Assembly: GCF_003385495.1 (NCBI RefSeq)
Contig: NZ_QNUH01000003.1
Span: 1-64,000, forward strand
From: Chryseobacterium elymi
GTDB taxonomy: Bacteria > Bacteroidota > Bacteroidia > Flavobacteriales > Weeksellaceae
Length of the DNA stretch: 64,000 nucleotides
Reading direction: 5' to 3'
Every line of letters begins with the position of its first letter. Within the stretch, counting starts at the first letter, position 1. Below, piece by piece: positions 1 through 8,654 of this stretch. The translations under genes were made by a program, and so were the position numbers. Under the pieces are notes generated by a model, which was not told the DNA's origin, ran no database searches, and saw nothing but the letters and a program-made list of their open reading frames with translations.

Positions 1-96
1 CTGATTGATTCACTGTTAAATATACGAAAAATAAGTCTTAAAAACAAGAGTAAATAACTGTAAGTCAAAATGTTAAATCATTAACTTAATGACATT

Positions 97-108
97 GGGC
101 TTTAGCCC
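97..108. repeat. REP-like palindrome GGGCTTTAGCCC
   Basis: A 12-base near-palindrome followed by a short GC-rich tail, in the otherwise featureless 197 bases at the left edge. The same core in the other orientation (GGGCTAAAGCCC) is clustered around the broken transposase at 41.1-41.9 kb, so this is probably a dispersed member of that family. The rest of 1-197 shows nothing else recognisable. Confidence 0.55.
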
Positions 109-197
109 GCACCTAATGAATATTTTAACAGTTTGAAATGGCTTCTCAAAATAACACAAGCATCTTTTTTAAATACTCAGCTTTTATTTCATGAAAT

Positions 198-1544
198 TTA
201 TTTTTCAAAGACTGCGTAATCTGAAACTTTGAATGTAAAATCTTTTCCGCTGTCAAAATCTCTTTTGGTCTTATCAAAGACGTTACGGAAAGTTCCTGAA
301 AGGTTTTGGTCCTCAATGGTAAAGTTTACGGGTTCTTTTGACATATTCAATACTACCAGCACTTCGTCTTTCCCGTTCTTTCTAACATAAGCCAGGATTT
401 TGTCGTTGGCTGTTGTATTTAAAAGATAGGTTGATACATTGGGATCTCCGCCTCTTAATGCAGGATTGGAGGCTTTCAGTTCCAGCAAAGTTTTATAAAA
501 TTCAGCCATCTGGTAAGTATTGGTCCATTTGATGACATCTTTTTCAAAAAATTCAAGCCTTTTCATATTGGGAAGTTCCTGACCGGAATACAATAATGGG
601 ACACCGTTCCAGGTTGCGGAGAATACAGCCATAGGCTTTGTGATTGCTCCATATTTTTCGTATTCTGTTCCGTTCCATGAATTTTCATCGTGGTTGGTTG
701 TAAACCAGGCTCTCATGGAAGCATCCCCGATATTGGAATACTGCCGCAAAAGGTCTTTAAGTTCCTGAAGGGGCTCATTTTTCTTGTAATAATCTGCCGA
801 TTTGTGCATCCATTTCCATGAGTAGCTTGCATCAAATACTTTTCCGTATTCAGGACTTTCGAGCTCATCAAATTCTCCCAGCCAGAAAAGGGGTTTTAGC
901 TTTTCGACTTCCGGGCGTGCCTGCTGCCAGAAATCCACTTCTACCCAAGAGGCAAGATCGCATCTGAACCCATCAATGCCGGTTTCTTTTACCCAGAATT
1001 TCATGGCATCTATCATTGCCAATCTCATTTCCTGGTTTTTGTAATCCAGCTCAATAATATCATCCATTCCTGAAGCAATATGAAATTTCCCGTCAGGATC
1101 TTTCAGATAGAATTCCGGATGTGTTTTTGTCCAGACATGATCCCAGCCGGTATGGTTGGCCACCCAGTCTATGATGACTTTAAAACCTAATCGGTGGGCT
1201 TCATTCACCATATGCTTGAAATCATTCATGGTTCCAAATTCGGGATTAATGGACGTGTAATCTGAAGCTGCATACTGGCTTCCAAGGCTTCCCTTTTTGT
1301 TTTGCTGGGCAATGGGGGTTATGGGCATGAACCACAGGGTTTTGATTCCCATTTTTTTCAGACGTGGCATTTCTTTTTCAAATGCTTTAAATGTGCCTTC
1401 CTGTGTATATTGTCTCAGGTTTACTTCGTAAATATTGGTCGTGTGCTTCCATTCCTTCGGCAGATCCATAGTGCTTTTTGTATTTTGAGTGACACAGGAA
1501 ACAATTCCCAGGCCAATTATTGCTAATAGAATTAATTTCTTCAT
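198..1544 (-). CDS. alpha-amylase family (GH13) lipoprotein
   Basis: A 448-residue glycoside hydrolase of family 13, probably acting on alpha-glucans at the cell envelope. The first 17 residues form a lipoprotein signal ending GIVSC, so the mature protein should be lipid-anchored at Cys17. The GH13 signatures are all visible: DWVANHTGWDH near residues 126-136, GFRCD with the predicted nucleophile Asp196, LGEFDE with acid/base Glu224, and NHDENS with Asp286 as the transition-state stabiliser. A C-terminal beta domain follows from about residue 360. The length is short for the family, leaving no room for carbohydrate-binding modules. No polysaccharide-utilisation genes adjoin it. Exact substrate (starch, maltodextrin, other) cannot be told from the sequence. 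A TACTTTTG -7-like element lies just upstream at 1559-1566 on the minus strand. Confidence 0.93.
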   Translation of the reverse strand: MKKLILLAIIGLGIVSCVTQNTKSTMDLPKEWKHTTNIYEVNLRQYTQEGTFKAFEKEMPRLKKMGIKTLWFMPITPIAQQNKKGSLGSQYAASDYTSINPEFGTMNDFKHMVNEAHRLGFKVIIDWVANHTGWDHVWTKTHPEFYLKDPDGKFHIASGMDDIIELDYKNQEMRLAMIDAMKFWVKETGIDGFRCDLASWVEVDFWQQARPEVEKLKPLFWLGEFDELESPEYGKVFDASYSWKWMHKSADYYKKNEPLQELKDLLRQYSNIGDASMRAWFTTNHDENSWNGTEYEKYGAITKPMAVFSATWNGVPLLYSGQELPNMKRLEFFEKDVIKWTNTYQMAEFYKTLLELKASNPALRGGDPNVSTYLLNTTANDKILAYVRKNGKDEVLVVLNMSKEPVNFTIEDQNLSGTFRNVFDKTKRDFDSGKDFTFKVSDYAVFEK

Positions 1545-1641
1545 TCATCTATTTTTAGCAAAAGTAAGGAATGTTTTTTTGTTATAAGCAGAGAACGTGA
1601 AGAAGTGAGAAAGGTAAAATGTGAATAATCAATGGTGAATT

Positions 1642-1893
1642 TTGCTTCGCAAAGTAATTTAAGTGTGAAAAAGTGAACGATGAATAAGAGGTTGTTTAGA
1701 TTTTTAAAATCTCGCTGATTTAGCAGATTGCGCAGATTTTTATAACTGAAATAAATCTGGGCAATCTGCGAGAGGAATATGTTTCTTTAGTAATTATTCT
1801 GCATCAGAATTTTTATTGAATAAAATTTAAACAGGTTCTAAGAAATTTTAAAATTTACAGATCTTTAAAATTCATGATTCACTTGCGAAGCAA
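1642..1893. repeat. paired inverted repeat TTGCTTCGCAA ... TTGCGAAGCAA
   Basis: This gene-free stretch is bounded by TTGCTTCGCAA (1642-1652) and TTGCGAAGCAA (1883-1893). The match extends into a shared outward TGAATTT / AAATTCA. The same paired boundaries recur at 35234-35439 around an unrelated interior. The interior here holds the hairpin at 1711-1774. There is no convincing coding potential in 1545-1930. Confidence 0.55.
1711..1774. repeat. imperfect inverted repeat (hairpin)
   Basis: The arms CAGATTGCGCAGATTT (1724-1739) and AAATCTGGGCAATCTG (1753-1768) are complementary at 15 of 16 positions and are separated by a 13-base loop. Outer bases CTCGC / GCGAG add further pairing. There is no T-run right after it, so it looks more like an intergenic repeat unit than a terminator. 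Confidence 0.5.
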
Positions 1894-1925
1894 AATTCAC
1901 AATTTACCTGCAATAGCTGACATAA

Positions 1926-1952
1926 AAAAGCCCCGGACAGAATCCGGGGCCT
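1926..1952 (-). terminator. rho-independent terminator
   Basis: The stem GCCCCGGA / TCCGGGGC with a short loop is followed, reading the minus strand, by a run of T. It lies 16-40 bases after the stop of the gene at 1968-2564 and fits as its terminator. Confidence 0.75.
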
Positions 1953-1967
1953 TATATTGTTCAGATG

Positions 1968-2564
1968 TTATCTTTCATCATCGTTATCATCATCTTCTTC
2001 GAAAACATCATCGTTGTAGTTTTCTTCTTCTTCATCATCGAAACTGTCTTCATCTTCATCTTCAAAATTTGTACTTCCTCCAAAGTCATCATCGAAACTG
2101 AAATCATCATCCATCAATGGCATTGCTGATCTTTTTTTAGATCCTCCGCTACCGCTTTTGCTTGGTGCTTTTAACGGGACGTTTCCGAATCTGTAGACCG
2201 TAATAGGATAATTAACTCCTTTTGTTTCTTCGATGATTTCTACAAGCTCACAATACAGTTCCCAAAGATCAAGAAGCCCATACTGAAACTGAGCTTTGTC
2301 TCCCACATTTCCAAAAGCTTCATCAATGTACACGTCCGACATAATTTCGCCATCACCATCGTCACTCATATCTTCCAGGGGAACACTTTTTACTATTGTT
2401 CCGTCGTCTTCCAACATATTAAAAGTGGAAAGTTCGTCTCCCTGCAGACTGAACGCACTTTTAATTCCCAAATGTAAGTTCCATAGTGATTGTTTTCCCT
2501 TTACTTCAATATCACGGAAAATATCCTCTTTCGCATCTAATATTACGCGGATCTTGTAAACCAT
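1968..2564 (-). CDS. pRiA4b ORF-3-like (IS1096 TnpR-type) protein
   Basis: A 198-residue soluble protein resembling the plasmid pRiA4b ORF-3-like family (PF07929), whose molecular role is not established. The N-terminal 120 residues (MVYKIRVILDAKEDIFRDIEV, then LWNLHLGIKSAF and a DDxYIDEAFGNVGDKAQFQYGLLDLWE-like stretch) carry the family pattern of a small alpha/beta domain. A basic linker SGSGGSKKRS follows. The final 50 residues are almost entirely Asp, Glu, Asn and Ser, a low-complexity acidic tail. It is transcribed alone, with its own terminator at about 1926-1952. Nothing nearby suggests it belongs to a mobile element despite the family's historical name. Confidence 0.8.
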   Translation of the reverse strand: MVYKIRVILDAKEDIFRDIEVKGKQSLWNLHLGIKSAFSLQGDELSTFNMLEDDGTIVKSVPLEDMSDDGDGEIMSDVYIDEAFGNVGDKAQFQYGLLDLWELYCELVEIIEETKGVNYPITVYRFGNVPLKAPSKSGSGGSKKRSAMPLMDDDFSFDDDFGGSTNFEDEDEDSFDDEEEENYNDDVFEEDDDNDDER

Positions 2565-2698
2565 ATCAGTTTCTTAAATTACTTTTTTGCCTTAATTATT
2601 ATGATAAATCTCTGTTGCAAATATATAATAAATGACATGTGACAAAAAAATATTTCAGGATTTTTTAAAATATTTTTTTTTCTTACATTTTACCAGAA

Positions 2699-3730
2699 TT
2701 ATTTGCTTTTTTCAAGCATAAAACTAAATTTAGTTCCTTCCAGATAGACACTTTCTACGGTAATATTTTCGTTATGAGCCTCCAGGATGTGCTTTACAAT
2801 AGCCAGTCCAAGGCCGGAACCTCCTTCTCTTCTACTCCTGCTGGTTTCGACACGGTAAAATCTTTCAAAGATTCTCGGAAGGGCCTCAGCTTTAATTCCC
2901 ATTCCGTTGTCGATCACCTCAATCAGTACTTTATTTTTAAGAACACTTGTTTTTACGGCTACTTTTGCTTCCTGCCTGTTGGCATAATGGATAGCATTGG
3001 AAATCAGGTTAATGAAAACCTGTGAAATTTTCTGCTTGTCGGCATCTACGAAGATCTGTGGATGAAGGGTCTGGATCTGCAGGGTGGCATTATGTTTTTC
3101 TGCTTCAAATTCAAGAAGCTCGAAAATTTCTTTGATCAGAAGGTTAACATCAAATCTTGATACCGTAATACTGATTTCTCCTGCCTCAAGGCGGTTGATC
3201 ATATCCAGGTCTGTAACGATTGCGATCAACCTTTCCACGGATTTATCTATCCTTTCCAGATATTTGTCGCGGATGGTAAGATTGTCAACGCCTCCGTCTC
3301 TGAGGGTCTCTACGTATCCCTGAATGGAAAACAGCGGTGTTTTAAGCTCATGGGAAACATTTCCGATGTATTCTTTACGGTAGCTTTCCATTTCTTTCAT
3401 CATATCTAGCTCTGTTATCTGCTGCTGATTAAGATCCGAGAATCTTTCTCCCAGTTCTTTAATGGTAATATTCTCATTATTGTTATGAACAATTTCCTGC
3501 GGAAGCATTTGTGAAAGCCCACGAACCTGCTTTTTTCCGTAATAGTTGAAAAGAAGCTCGAGGACCACATAATTAATCATAAAAATGAGGATGAGGCAGG
3601 TAAAAAGGCCAATCTTAAAAAAAGGTGTCTGGTAATAGATATCCTTCAGTGAATCAAAGATGATCACTAAAAGAAACATCACCAGTGTCAGAAGACACGA
3701 GGCGACGAGTGTAAGTCTGTAAAATTTCAA
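2699..3730 (-). CDS. phoR: sensor histidine kinase, PhoR-like
   Basis: A 343-residue inner-membrane sensor kinase. Two membrane helices (about residues 5-25 and 38-60) enclose only a very short extracellular loop, so it has no periplasmic sensor domain. A HisKA dimerisation domain follows with phospho-acceptor His127 in GNVSHELKTP. The ATPase domain shows an N box (NLISNAIHYAN), G1 box (DNGMGI), F box (FERFYRV) and G2 box (GGSGLGLAIVKH). It lies 45 bases after the response regulator on the same strand, so the two are almost certainly a cognate pair. The phoR name rests on family resemblance and this pairing. The signal sensed, perhaps phosphate, is inferred. Confidence 0.85.
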   Translation of the reverse strand: MKFYRLTLVASCLLTLVMFLLVIIFDSLKDIYYQTPFFKIGLFTCLILIFMINYVVLELLFNYYGKKQVRGLSQMLPQEIVHNNNENITIKELGERFSDLNQQQITELDMMKEMESYRKEYIGNVSHELKTPLFSIQGYVETLRDGGVDNLTIRDKYLERIDKSVERLIAIVTDLDMINRLEAGEISITVSRFDVNLLIKEIFELLEFEAEKHNATLQIQTLHPQIFVDADKQKISQVFINLISNAIHYANRQEAKVAVKTSVLKNKVLIEVIDNGMGIKAEALPRIFERFYRVETSRSRREGGSGLGLAIVKHILEAHNENITVESVYLEGTKFSFMLEKSK

Positions 3731-3775
3731 TTTTACAAGTTTTTATAGGTTTATGTAAAGATAGGAATTTAAGTA

Positions 3776-4459
3776 TTAAACGATAAGCTTATAACCGATT
3801 CCTTTTAATGTCTGAATAGTATTAATTCCCAGTTTTTCTCTCAGTCTTCTGATATGGACGTCAATTGTTCTTTCTCCTACAATCACGTCATTGCCCCATA
3901 CTTTTTCCAGAATTTCTTCTCTTTTAAATACTTTTTCTGTATTGGAAGCGAGAAGATAAAGCAAGTCGAACTCTTTTTTAGGAAGAAGGAACTGCTGTCC
4001 ACTCTTAGAAACTCTGAAGTTGTCTTTGTCGATCACCAGATCACCAATTTCAATCAGTTTAGCATTATCTGAAACCTGAGAAGTCAGCTGTAATAAAGCA
4101 TTCACTTTAGAAATAAGAATTTTCGGTTTGATCAGCTTCACAATGTAATCATTAGCTCCAGCCTGAAATCCTGCCAACTGGGAGAATTCTTCGCTTCTTG
4201 CAGAAAGGAAAACAATAAGTGTTTTCTGCAGCTCTTTTACTTTACGAAGTTCCTGGCAGGTTTCGATACCATCTTTTTCGGGCATCATCACATCTAACAG
4301 AATAAGGTCGGGGATGATCTCTTTGGCTTTATCTATTCCTTCGTTACCGTTTGTGGCTGTATAGATGTCATAGCCTTCTTTTTCCAGGTTGTAAGACAGA
4401 ATCTCTAAAATATCCAGTTCATCGTCTATTAAGAGTATTTTCTTTTGGTTCATTTTCAA
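3776..4459 (-). CDS. phoB: OmpR/PhoB-family response regulator
   Basis: A 227-residue DNA-binding response regulator and partner of the kinase at 2699-3730. The receiver domain (about residues 6-125) has the acidic pocket IDDE and the phospho-acceptor Asp56 in LLDVMMP. A winged-helix domain follows (about 130-227) with the OmpR-family pattern ...FKREEILEKVWG...RTIDVHIRRLREKL. The start could be Met1 or Met3. A minus-strand TAACTTTG element at 4472-4479 matches the flavobacterial -7 consensus just upstream. Divergent from it across 192 bases is the TonB receptor, a plausible target. In phosphate-responsive systems, PhoB controls uptake genes, but that role here is inference. Confidence 0.87.
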   Translation of the reverse strand: MKMNQKKILLIDDELDILEILSYNLEKEGYDIYTATNGNEGIDKAKEIIPDLILLDVMMPEKDGIETCQELRKVKELQKTLIVFLSARSEEFSQLAGFQAGANDYIVKLIKPKILISKVNALLQLTSQVSDNAKLIEIGDLVIDKDNFRVSKSGQQFLLPKKEFDLLYLLASNTEKVFKREEILEKVWGNDVIVGERTIDVHIRRLREKLGINTIQTLKGIGYKLIV

Positions 4460-4651
4460 TTTTTACTGAGTCAAAGTTAATAAATTTTAAAGCACCGATG
4501 AACAAATGTATTATCGTTCATATAAAGTTAACAATAATCTTCTTTTATTAATGTTTAGTTAAAGAAAAATTAAAATTCGCTAAACCACTTACCCCATTAA
4601 ACTTTTATTCCTTTGCACCGAAAGAAACTAGTAAATAAAGTAAGTAAGATA

Positions 4652-7282
4652 ATGAAAATTAATAAACTTAGCATTGCGGTCGTATTTTTATCCGGATCAA
4701 TGTTTTACGCTCAGGAAACGAAGCAGGACACGATCATTAAGGAGAAAAAAATTGATGGCGTAGTAATCCAGGGAAGCAGTAACAAGAAAACTGAAACTGC
4801 AGTATTAGGAGAACAAAAAAAAGCGGTTATTCAAAAACAGGCTGTAAGTGCTGAAGAGATTTCCAGAAAAGGGATCTCTAACGTGGAACAGGGACTTACG
4901 AAGGTGACGGGAATCACTACGGTAGAAGGAAGAGGGCTTTTCGTGAGAGGACTTGAGGAAAGATATAATTATTTATTGATCAATGGCCTTGGATCTCCTT
5001 CTAATAACCCGTTTCAAAAAATCATTGCCCTGAAGCAGTTCCCAACGGATGTGGTAGGAAAATTAAATATCTATAAGACTTTCAACTCTAACCTTTACGG
5101 AGATTTCGCCGGTGCAACATTTGATATTGAGACACTTACGATTGATAAACCTTTTACAAAGGTGGAATTCAGTGTGGGAGTGAATACTTTGAGTAATTTC
5201 AGAGATAATTTCTTCGTATCCGAAAACGCTGATGGTCTGAAGGGTTATCTGGGATTAAATAGCAGAGATAAACGTTTTCCAGAAAACATCAATGACGTAA
5301 GACCTACCAATTATCGTTTTACTGCGGAAGAATCTCAAAAATACTTTAAAGATAGTTTTGATGTGGAAGGTATAAAATCAATGCCAAACACAAGCATCGG
5401 GTTTACAACAGCACAAAAAATAAAAGCAGGTGAAAACGGAAATATCGGAATCTTATTTTCTCTTAATCAAAGTTCTAAATATTCTTTCAGAGAAGGTGCT
5501 AAAAATCAGTTTTTAGATAACGGAGGACAAATTATTGTGTTGAACAATAAACTTCAAAGAAAGCAATATAATCTTGAATTAGAATCTTCTGCTTTGTTAG
5601 GTTTAGGGTATAAAAACAAACGTACTCAAGTTAATCTTAATGCAATTTATCTACAGAACGCAAATAACATTATCGAAGATTACTTTGGATATAAAAACCA
5701 ACAGAGTCAGAATGAAAATATCGGATTTTTCAGAGTAAACCAATTAGATATTTCTAAATTTCTCGACTTACAATTAACAGCTTCACAAAAGATCGGCGAT
5801 AGACATAACGTGAAAGCAGGCGCAAGTTATGTTCTGAATAATTTTCAACAACCTGACCGTAAAATTATGGAGGGCTCTCGACAAGATAATCATGGAAATA
5901 TGCTTAGCGATGATCAATTATTGATTACTTATGGAGGTAATAACATTATCAGGCAATATCTTGATGTAAACTCTAGATTCTATGGTTCTGCGTTTGGTGA
6001 ATACACGGTTTCTTTAGGAGAAAAGGGAGATAAAAAAGAATACCCAATTCAAGTAAGTGTAGGTTACAACGGGTTTGCCGACCTTAGAAAAACATCGTAT
6101 CGATTCATATTTGGTTATCCTAATGGAACTGCCGGGCAGGGATTTGTTATTAACAGAAATAAACCACAAGCAGGCTTTGATCAAGATATGCAGAATAATC
6201 TTTTCTATTTCCAAGAAGGTTCTGATGCATACTTACCATTTACCTCAATATACCAATTTGTAAATGCAGGTTATTTGAATTTTAATTATAAACCAAATGA
6301 CACTTGGGATATTTTAATTGGAGCACGTTACGAAAATGACTTAAGTTTAATCCGATACAACAGACAGGGGCAAGAGGAGAAACAAACCATTAATAAGAAC
6401 AGAGACCTATTTTTACCATCATTAGCTGTAAAAAAAGCATTGAATAACAGAAGCAATTTAAGATTTGCTGTAAGTAAAACAGTAACCAGACCTGTACTTA
6501 TCGAAACAATGCCTATCGAATACATTAATCCAGATAATGAAACTATTGTTGGGAATGCCAATATCTTAAATAGTGAGAACTACAATATTGATTTAAAATG
6601 GGAATACTTTCCAACAAATAAAGAATTAATTGCAGTTAATTTATTTGCGAAGCGAATTGATAATCCAATTGAAAGATCATTTAGAACATCAGGAAACTCT
6701 AATGGTGTTGCAATTACTTTCTTCAATGCTAAAAAAGCAGATTTACTTGGATTAGAATTGGAAGGTATTATTAATTTATCAAGAATTTCAGAGTCTTTAC
6801 GCAACTTCAGTTTGGGTGCTAACGCTACTTTTATGTACACAGATGTAGAAAGAAGTCCTGAGCAATTAGAATTAGAAAGACCTCTTGGTTATTCTGACGA
6901 TCAACTTCATAAAAGAGGATTGCAAGGTGCTGCACCATATACAATCAATGCAGACTTAAAATATGAATTTAAAAAGAAAAATTCTTTAAACAGAACTTTA
7001 TCGCTGGTGTACAATGTTTCAGGATCTAAAATATTTGCAGTTGGTTCATCCGGAACTGATAATTTTTATGAAAGACCATTTAATCAGGTAGATTTTGTTT
7101 ATCAGGAGCAATTAACGAAAAACTGGAACATTAAGTTTGGAGTTCAAAACATCTTAAACAATCAATACAAAATTGAATTAGGAGATAATAGTTATTATGA
7201 CGTAAATACTAATGATAACCTTCAATATACCAATTATTACAGAGGAACAACATTTAACTTCACTGTAGGATACACATTTTAA
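4652..7282 (+). CDS. TonB-dependent outer-membrane receptor
   Basis: An 876-residue TonB-dependent receptor that should import a scarce ligand across the outer membrane. I start at ATG 4652, where a signal peptide follows at once (KINKLSIAVVFLSGSMFYAQ). An in-frame TTG at 4613 would add 13 charged residues ahead of it. There is no SusC-type carboxypeptidase-like N-terminal domain. The plug spans about residues 60-170 (RGLFVRGLEERYNYLLINGL). The remainder is beta-barrel, ending in aromatic FNFTVGYTF. It is 20 bases upstream of the lipoprotein gene at 7303 and probably cotranscribed. Codon and base use shift inside the gene: 4861-4920 has 29 G+C of 60, but 6541-6600 has 16 of 60. That suggests a mosaic origin. 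The ligand is unknown; the neighbouring PhoR/PhoB pair hints at a phosphorus source. Confidence 0.88.
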   Translation: MKINKLSIAVVFLSGSMFYAQETKQDTIIKEKKIDGVVIQGSSNKKTETAVLGEQKKAVIQKQAVSAEEISRKGISNVEQGLTKVTGITTVEGRGLFVRGLEERYNYLLINGLGSPSNNPFQKIIALKQFPTDVVGKLNIYKTFNSNLYGDFAGATFDIETLTIDKPFTKVEFSVGVNTLSNFRDNFFVSENADGLKGYLGLNSRDKRFPENINDVRPTNYRFTAEESQKYFKDSFDVEGIKSMPNTSIGFTTAQKIKAGENGNIGILFSLNQSSKYSFREGAKNQFLDNGGQIIVLNNKLQRKQYNLELESSALLGLGYKNKRTQVNLNAIYLQNANNIIEDYFGYKNQQSQNENIGFFRVNQLDISKFLDLQLTASQKIGDRHNVKAGASYVLNNFQQPDRKIMEGSRQDNHGNMLSDDQLLITYGGNNIIRQYLDVNSRFYGSAFGEYTVSLGEKGDKKEYPIQVSVGYNGFADLRKTSYRFIFGYPNGTAGQGFVINRNKPQAGFDQDMQNNLFYFQEGSDAYLPFTSIYQFVNAGYLNFNYKPNDTWDILIGARYENDLSLIRYNRQGQEEKQTINKNRDLFLPSLAVKKALNNRSNLRFAVSKTVTRPVLIETMPIEYINPDNETIVGNANILNSENYNIDLKWEYFPTNKELIAVNLFAKRIDNPIERSFRTSGNSNGVAITFFNAKKADLLGLELEGIINLSRISESLRNFSLGANATFMYTDVERSPEQLELERPLGYSDDQLHKRGLQGAAPYTINADLKYEFKKKNSLNRTLSLVYNVSGSKIFAVGSSGTDNFYERPFNQVDFVYQEQLTKNWNIKFGVQNILNNQYKIELGDNSYYDVNTNDNLQYTNYYRGTTFNFTVGYTF

Positions 7283-7302
7283 TAAATAAAAATAGATAAA
7301 AA

Positions 7303-8520
7303 ATGAAAAAAAGGTTTTTACCATTAGCACTAGCATTAATAGTAGGGTTCGGTGCAGCTTCTTGTACTGTTGAGATAAATGACGGAATGGGAGATTCTAC
7401 AACAGTAGCTCCAGGTACATCAGAAAGCGTATTGAGCGGAACAGGAACTCTAAAGGGAACTATCGCAAAAGATTTACTTATTAAAAAAGGAAATTATACA
7501 TTAGACGGAATTGTAAAAGTTACTAATGGTGCAACTATCACTATTGAAGCAGGCGCAATTTTCAACGTTGTAACTACCAAAACAAGTGCTTTAGTAATTT
7601 TAAATGATGGCTTAATTGATGCACAAGGAACAGCCAATGAGCCAATCGTATTCACTACATCAACTAAAACTCCTGGAGACTGGGGTGGAATAACACTTTA
7701 TGGTGAGGCACCAATAAAAGCTTTGAATGGTAATACAACTGCTATTTCTGAAGATGGAAATGCTTTATCATACGGTGGAAATAATGCCAATGATTATTCA
7801 GGAATTATGAAATTCGTGCGTGTAGAATATGCAGGTAAAAAGATTGGTGATGGTACTTCTGAGACAAACACATTTACATTTTATGCTGTTGGCGCTGGAA
7901 CAGTTTTAGAAAACTTAGTTGCTTACAAAGGTACAGATGATGGTTTTGAATGGTTTGGGGGAACTGTAAGCGCAAAAAACTTAGTTTCTTACGGAAATTT
8001 TGATGATTCTTTTGACTGGCAGGATGCTTGGAGTGGACAAAACAATTCAAATTGGTTTGCTTACCAAGTAGGAACAGGAAACTTCGGAATGGAAATCGAA
8101 GCTTCAAGTAATGCAGATAACATTGCACCAAAAGTAAACAACCTAACTTTGATCAGAGCAGCCGGAACTAATCCTGAAGCCGCAAATTCACCAGAAATTT
8201 CAGCTATTCAATTTAAAAAACAAGGTTCTGGAATTTTCAGCAATGTATACATCAGCGGATATAAAAATATTGGAGCTCAAAAAGCTTACGCTGTTCTTAT
8301 TCAAGATGGCGCAACAGAAACCAGCCAGGTAAATACAGGAAAAATTGTAGTTTCTCCAATGACATATCTAGATGCTGACAATGCAGGTGTTTGGGGATAT
8401 GCATTCACTCCAAACGGAGGAAAAACTTTCACGAACACGACTACTGTTACCAAAGTGTCTCTAACTCCTGGAGCATGGGCTACTGTAGACGGGGTAAACC
8501 TTTTAGCTGCTTTACAATAA
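7303..8520 (+). CDS. lipoprotein with beta-helix-like repeats
   Basis: A 405-residue lipoprotein; the signal peptide ends GAASC, with lipid attachment predicted at Cys21. The body is rich in Asn, Gly and Thr. It alternates hydrophobic strands with turns (GNYTLDGIVKVTNGATITIEAG, then DWGGITLYGEAPI), the look of a right-handed beta-helix rather than an enzyme. No T9SS tail is present. It follows the TonB receptor by 20 bases and shares that gene's AT-rich codon use, so the two probably moved together. A surface partner that captures ligand for the receptor is the simplest reading. The family has no assigned biochemical role that I know, and I name none. Confidence 0.7.
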   Translation: MKKRFLPLALALIVGFGAASCTVEINDGMGDSTTVAPGTSESVLSGTGTLKGTIAKDLLIKKGNYTLDGIVKVTNGATITIEAGAIFNVVTTKTSALVILNDGLIDAQGTANEPIVFTTSTKTPGDWGGITLYGEAPIKALNGNTTAISEDGNALSYGGNNANDYSGIMKFVRVEYAGKKIGDGTSETNTFTFYAVGAGTVLENLVAYKGTDDGFEWFGGTVSAKNLVSYGNFDDSFDWQDAWSGQNNSNWFAYQVGTGNFGMEIEASSNADNIAPKVNNLTLIRAAGTNPEAANSPEISAIQFKKQGSGIFSNVYISGYKNIGAQKAYAVLIQDGATETSQVNTGKIVVSPMTYLDADNAGVWGYAFTPNGGKTFTNTTTVTKVSLTPGAWATVDGVNLLAALQ

Positions 8521-8550
8521 GTAACTAGTTTCTTCATATCAAATTTTAAA

Positions 8551-8583
8551 AGCCACCAGATTTTTTTCTGGTGGCTTTTTATT
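8551..8583 (+). terminator. rho-independent terminator
   Basis: The stem AGCCACCAG / CTGGTGGCT is followed by a T-run, 31 bases after the lipoprotein stop. A-rich sequence on the other side could let it serve both strands, including the convergent amidohydrolase ending at 8655. Confidence 0.85.
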
Positions 8584-8654
8584 AAGTTAGAAAAAGCCAT
8601 TAGAAATCCAATGGCTTTATTACAAAAAACAAGTATATAAAAAATATATTTCAA

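Noticed and set aside
1968..2564. Insertion sequence suggested by the pRiA4b/IS1096 family name
   Set aside because: No transposase, terminal repeats or target duplication nearby; the family is chromosomal in many bacteria.
4613..4651. TTG start 13 codons upstream for the TonB receptor
   Set aside because: It puts charged residues ahead of a good signal peptide; ATG 4652 is better.
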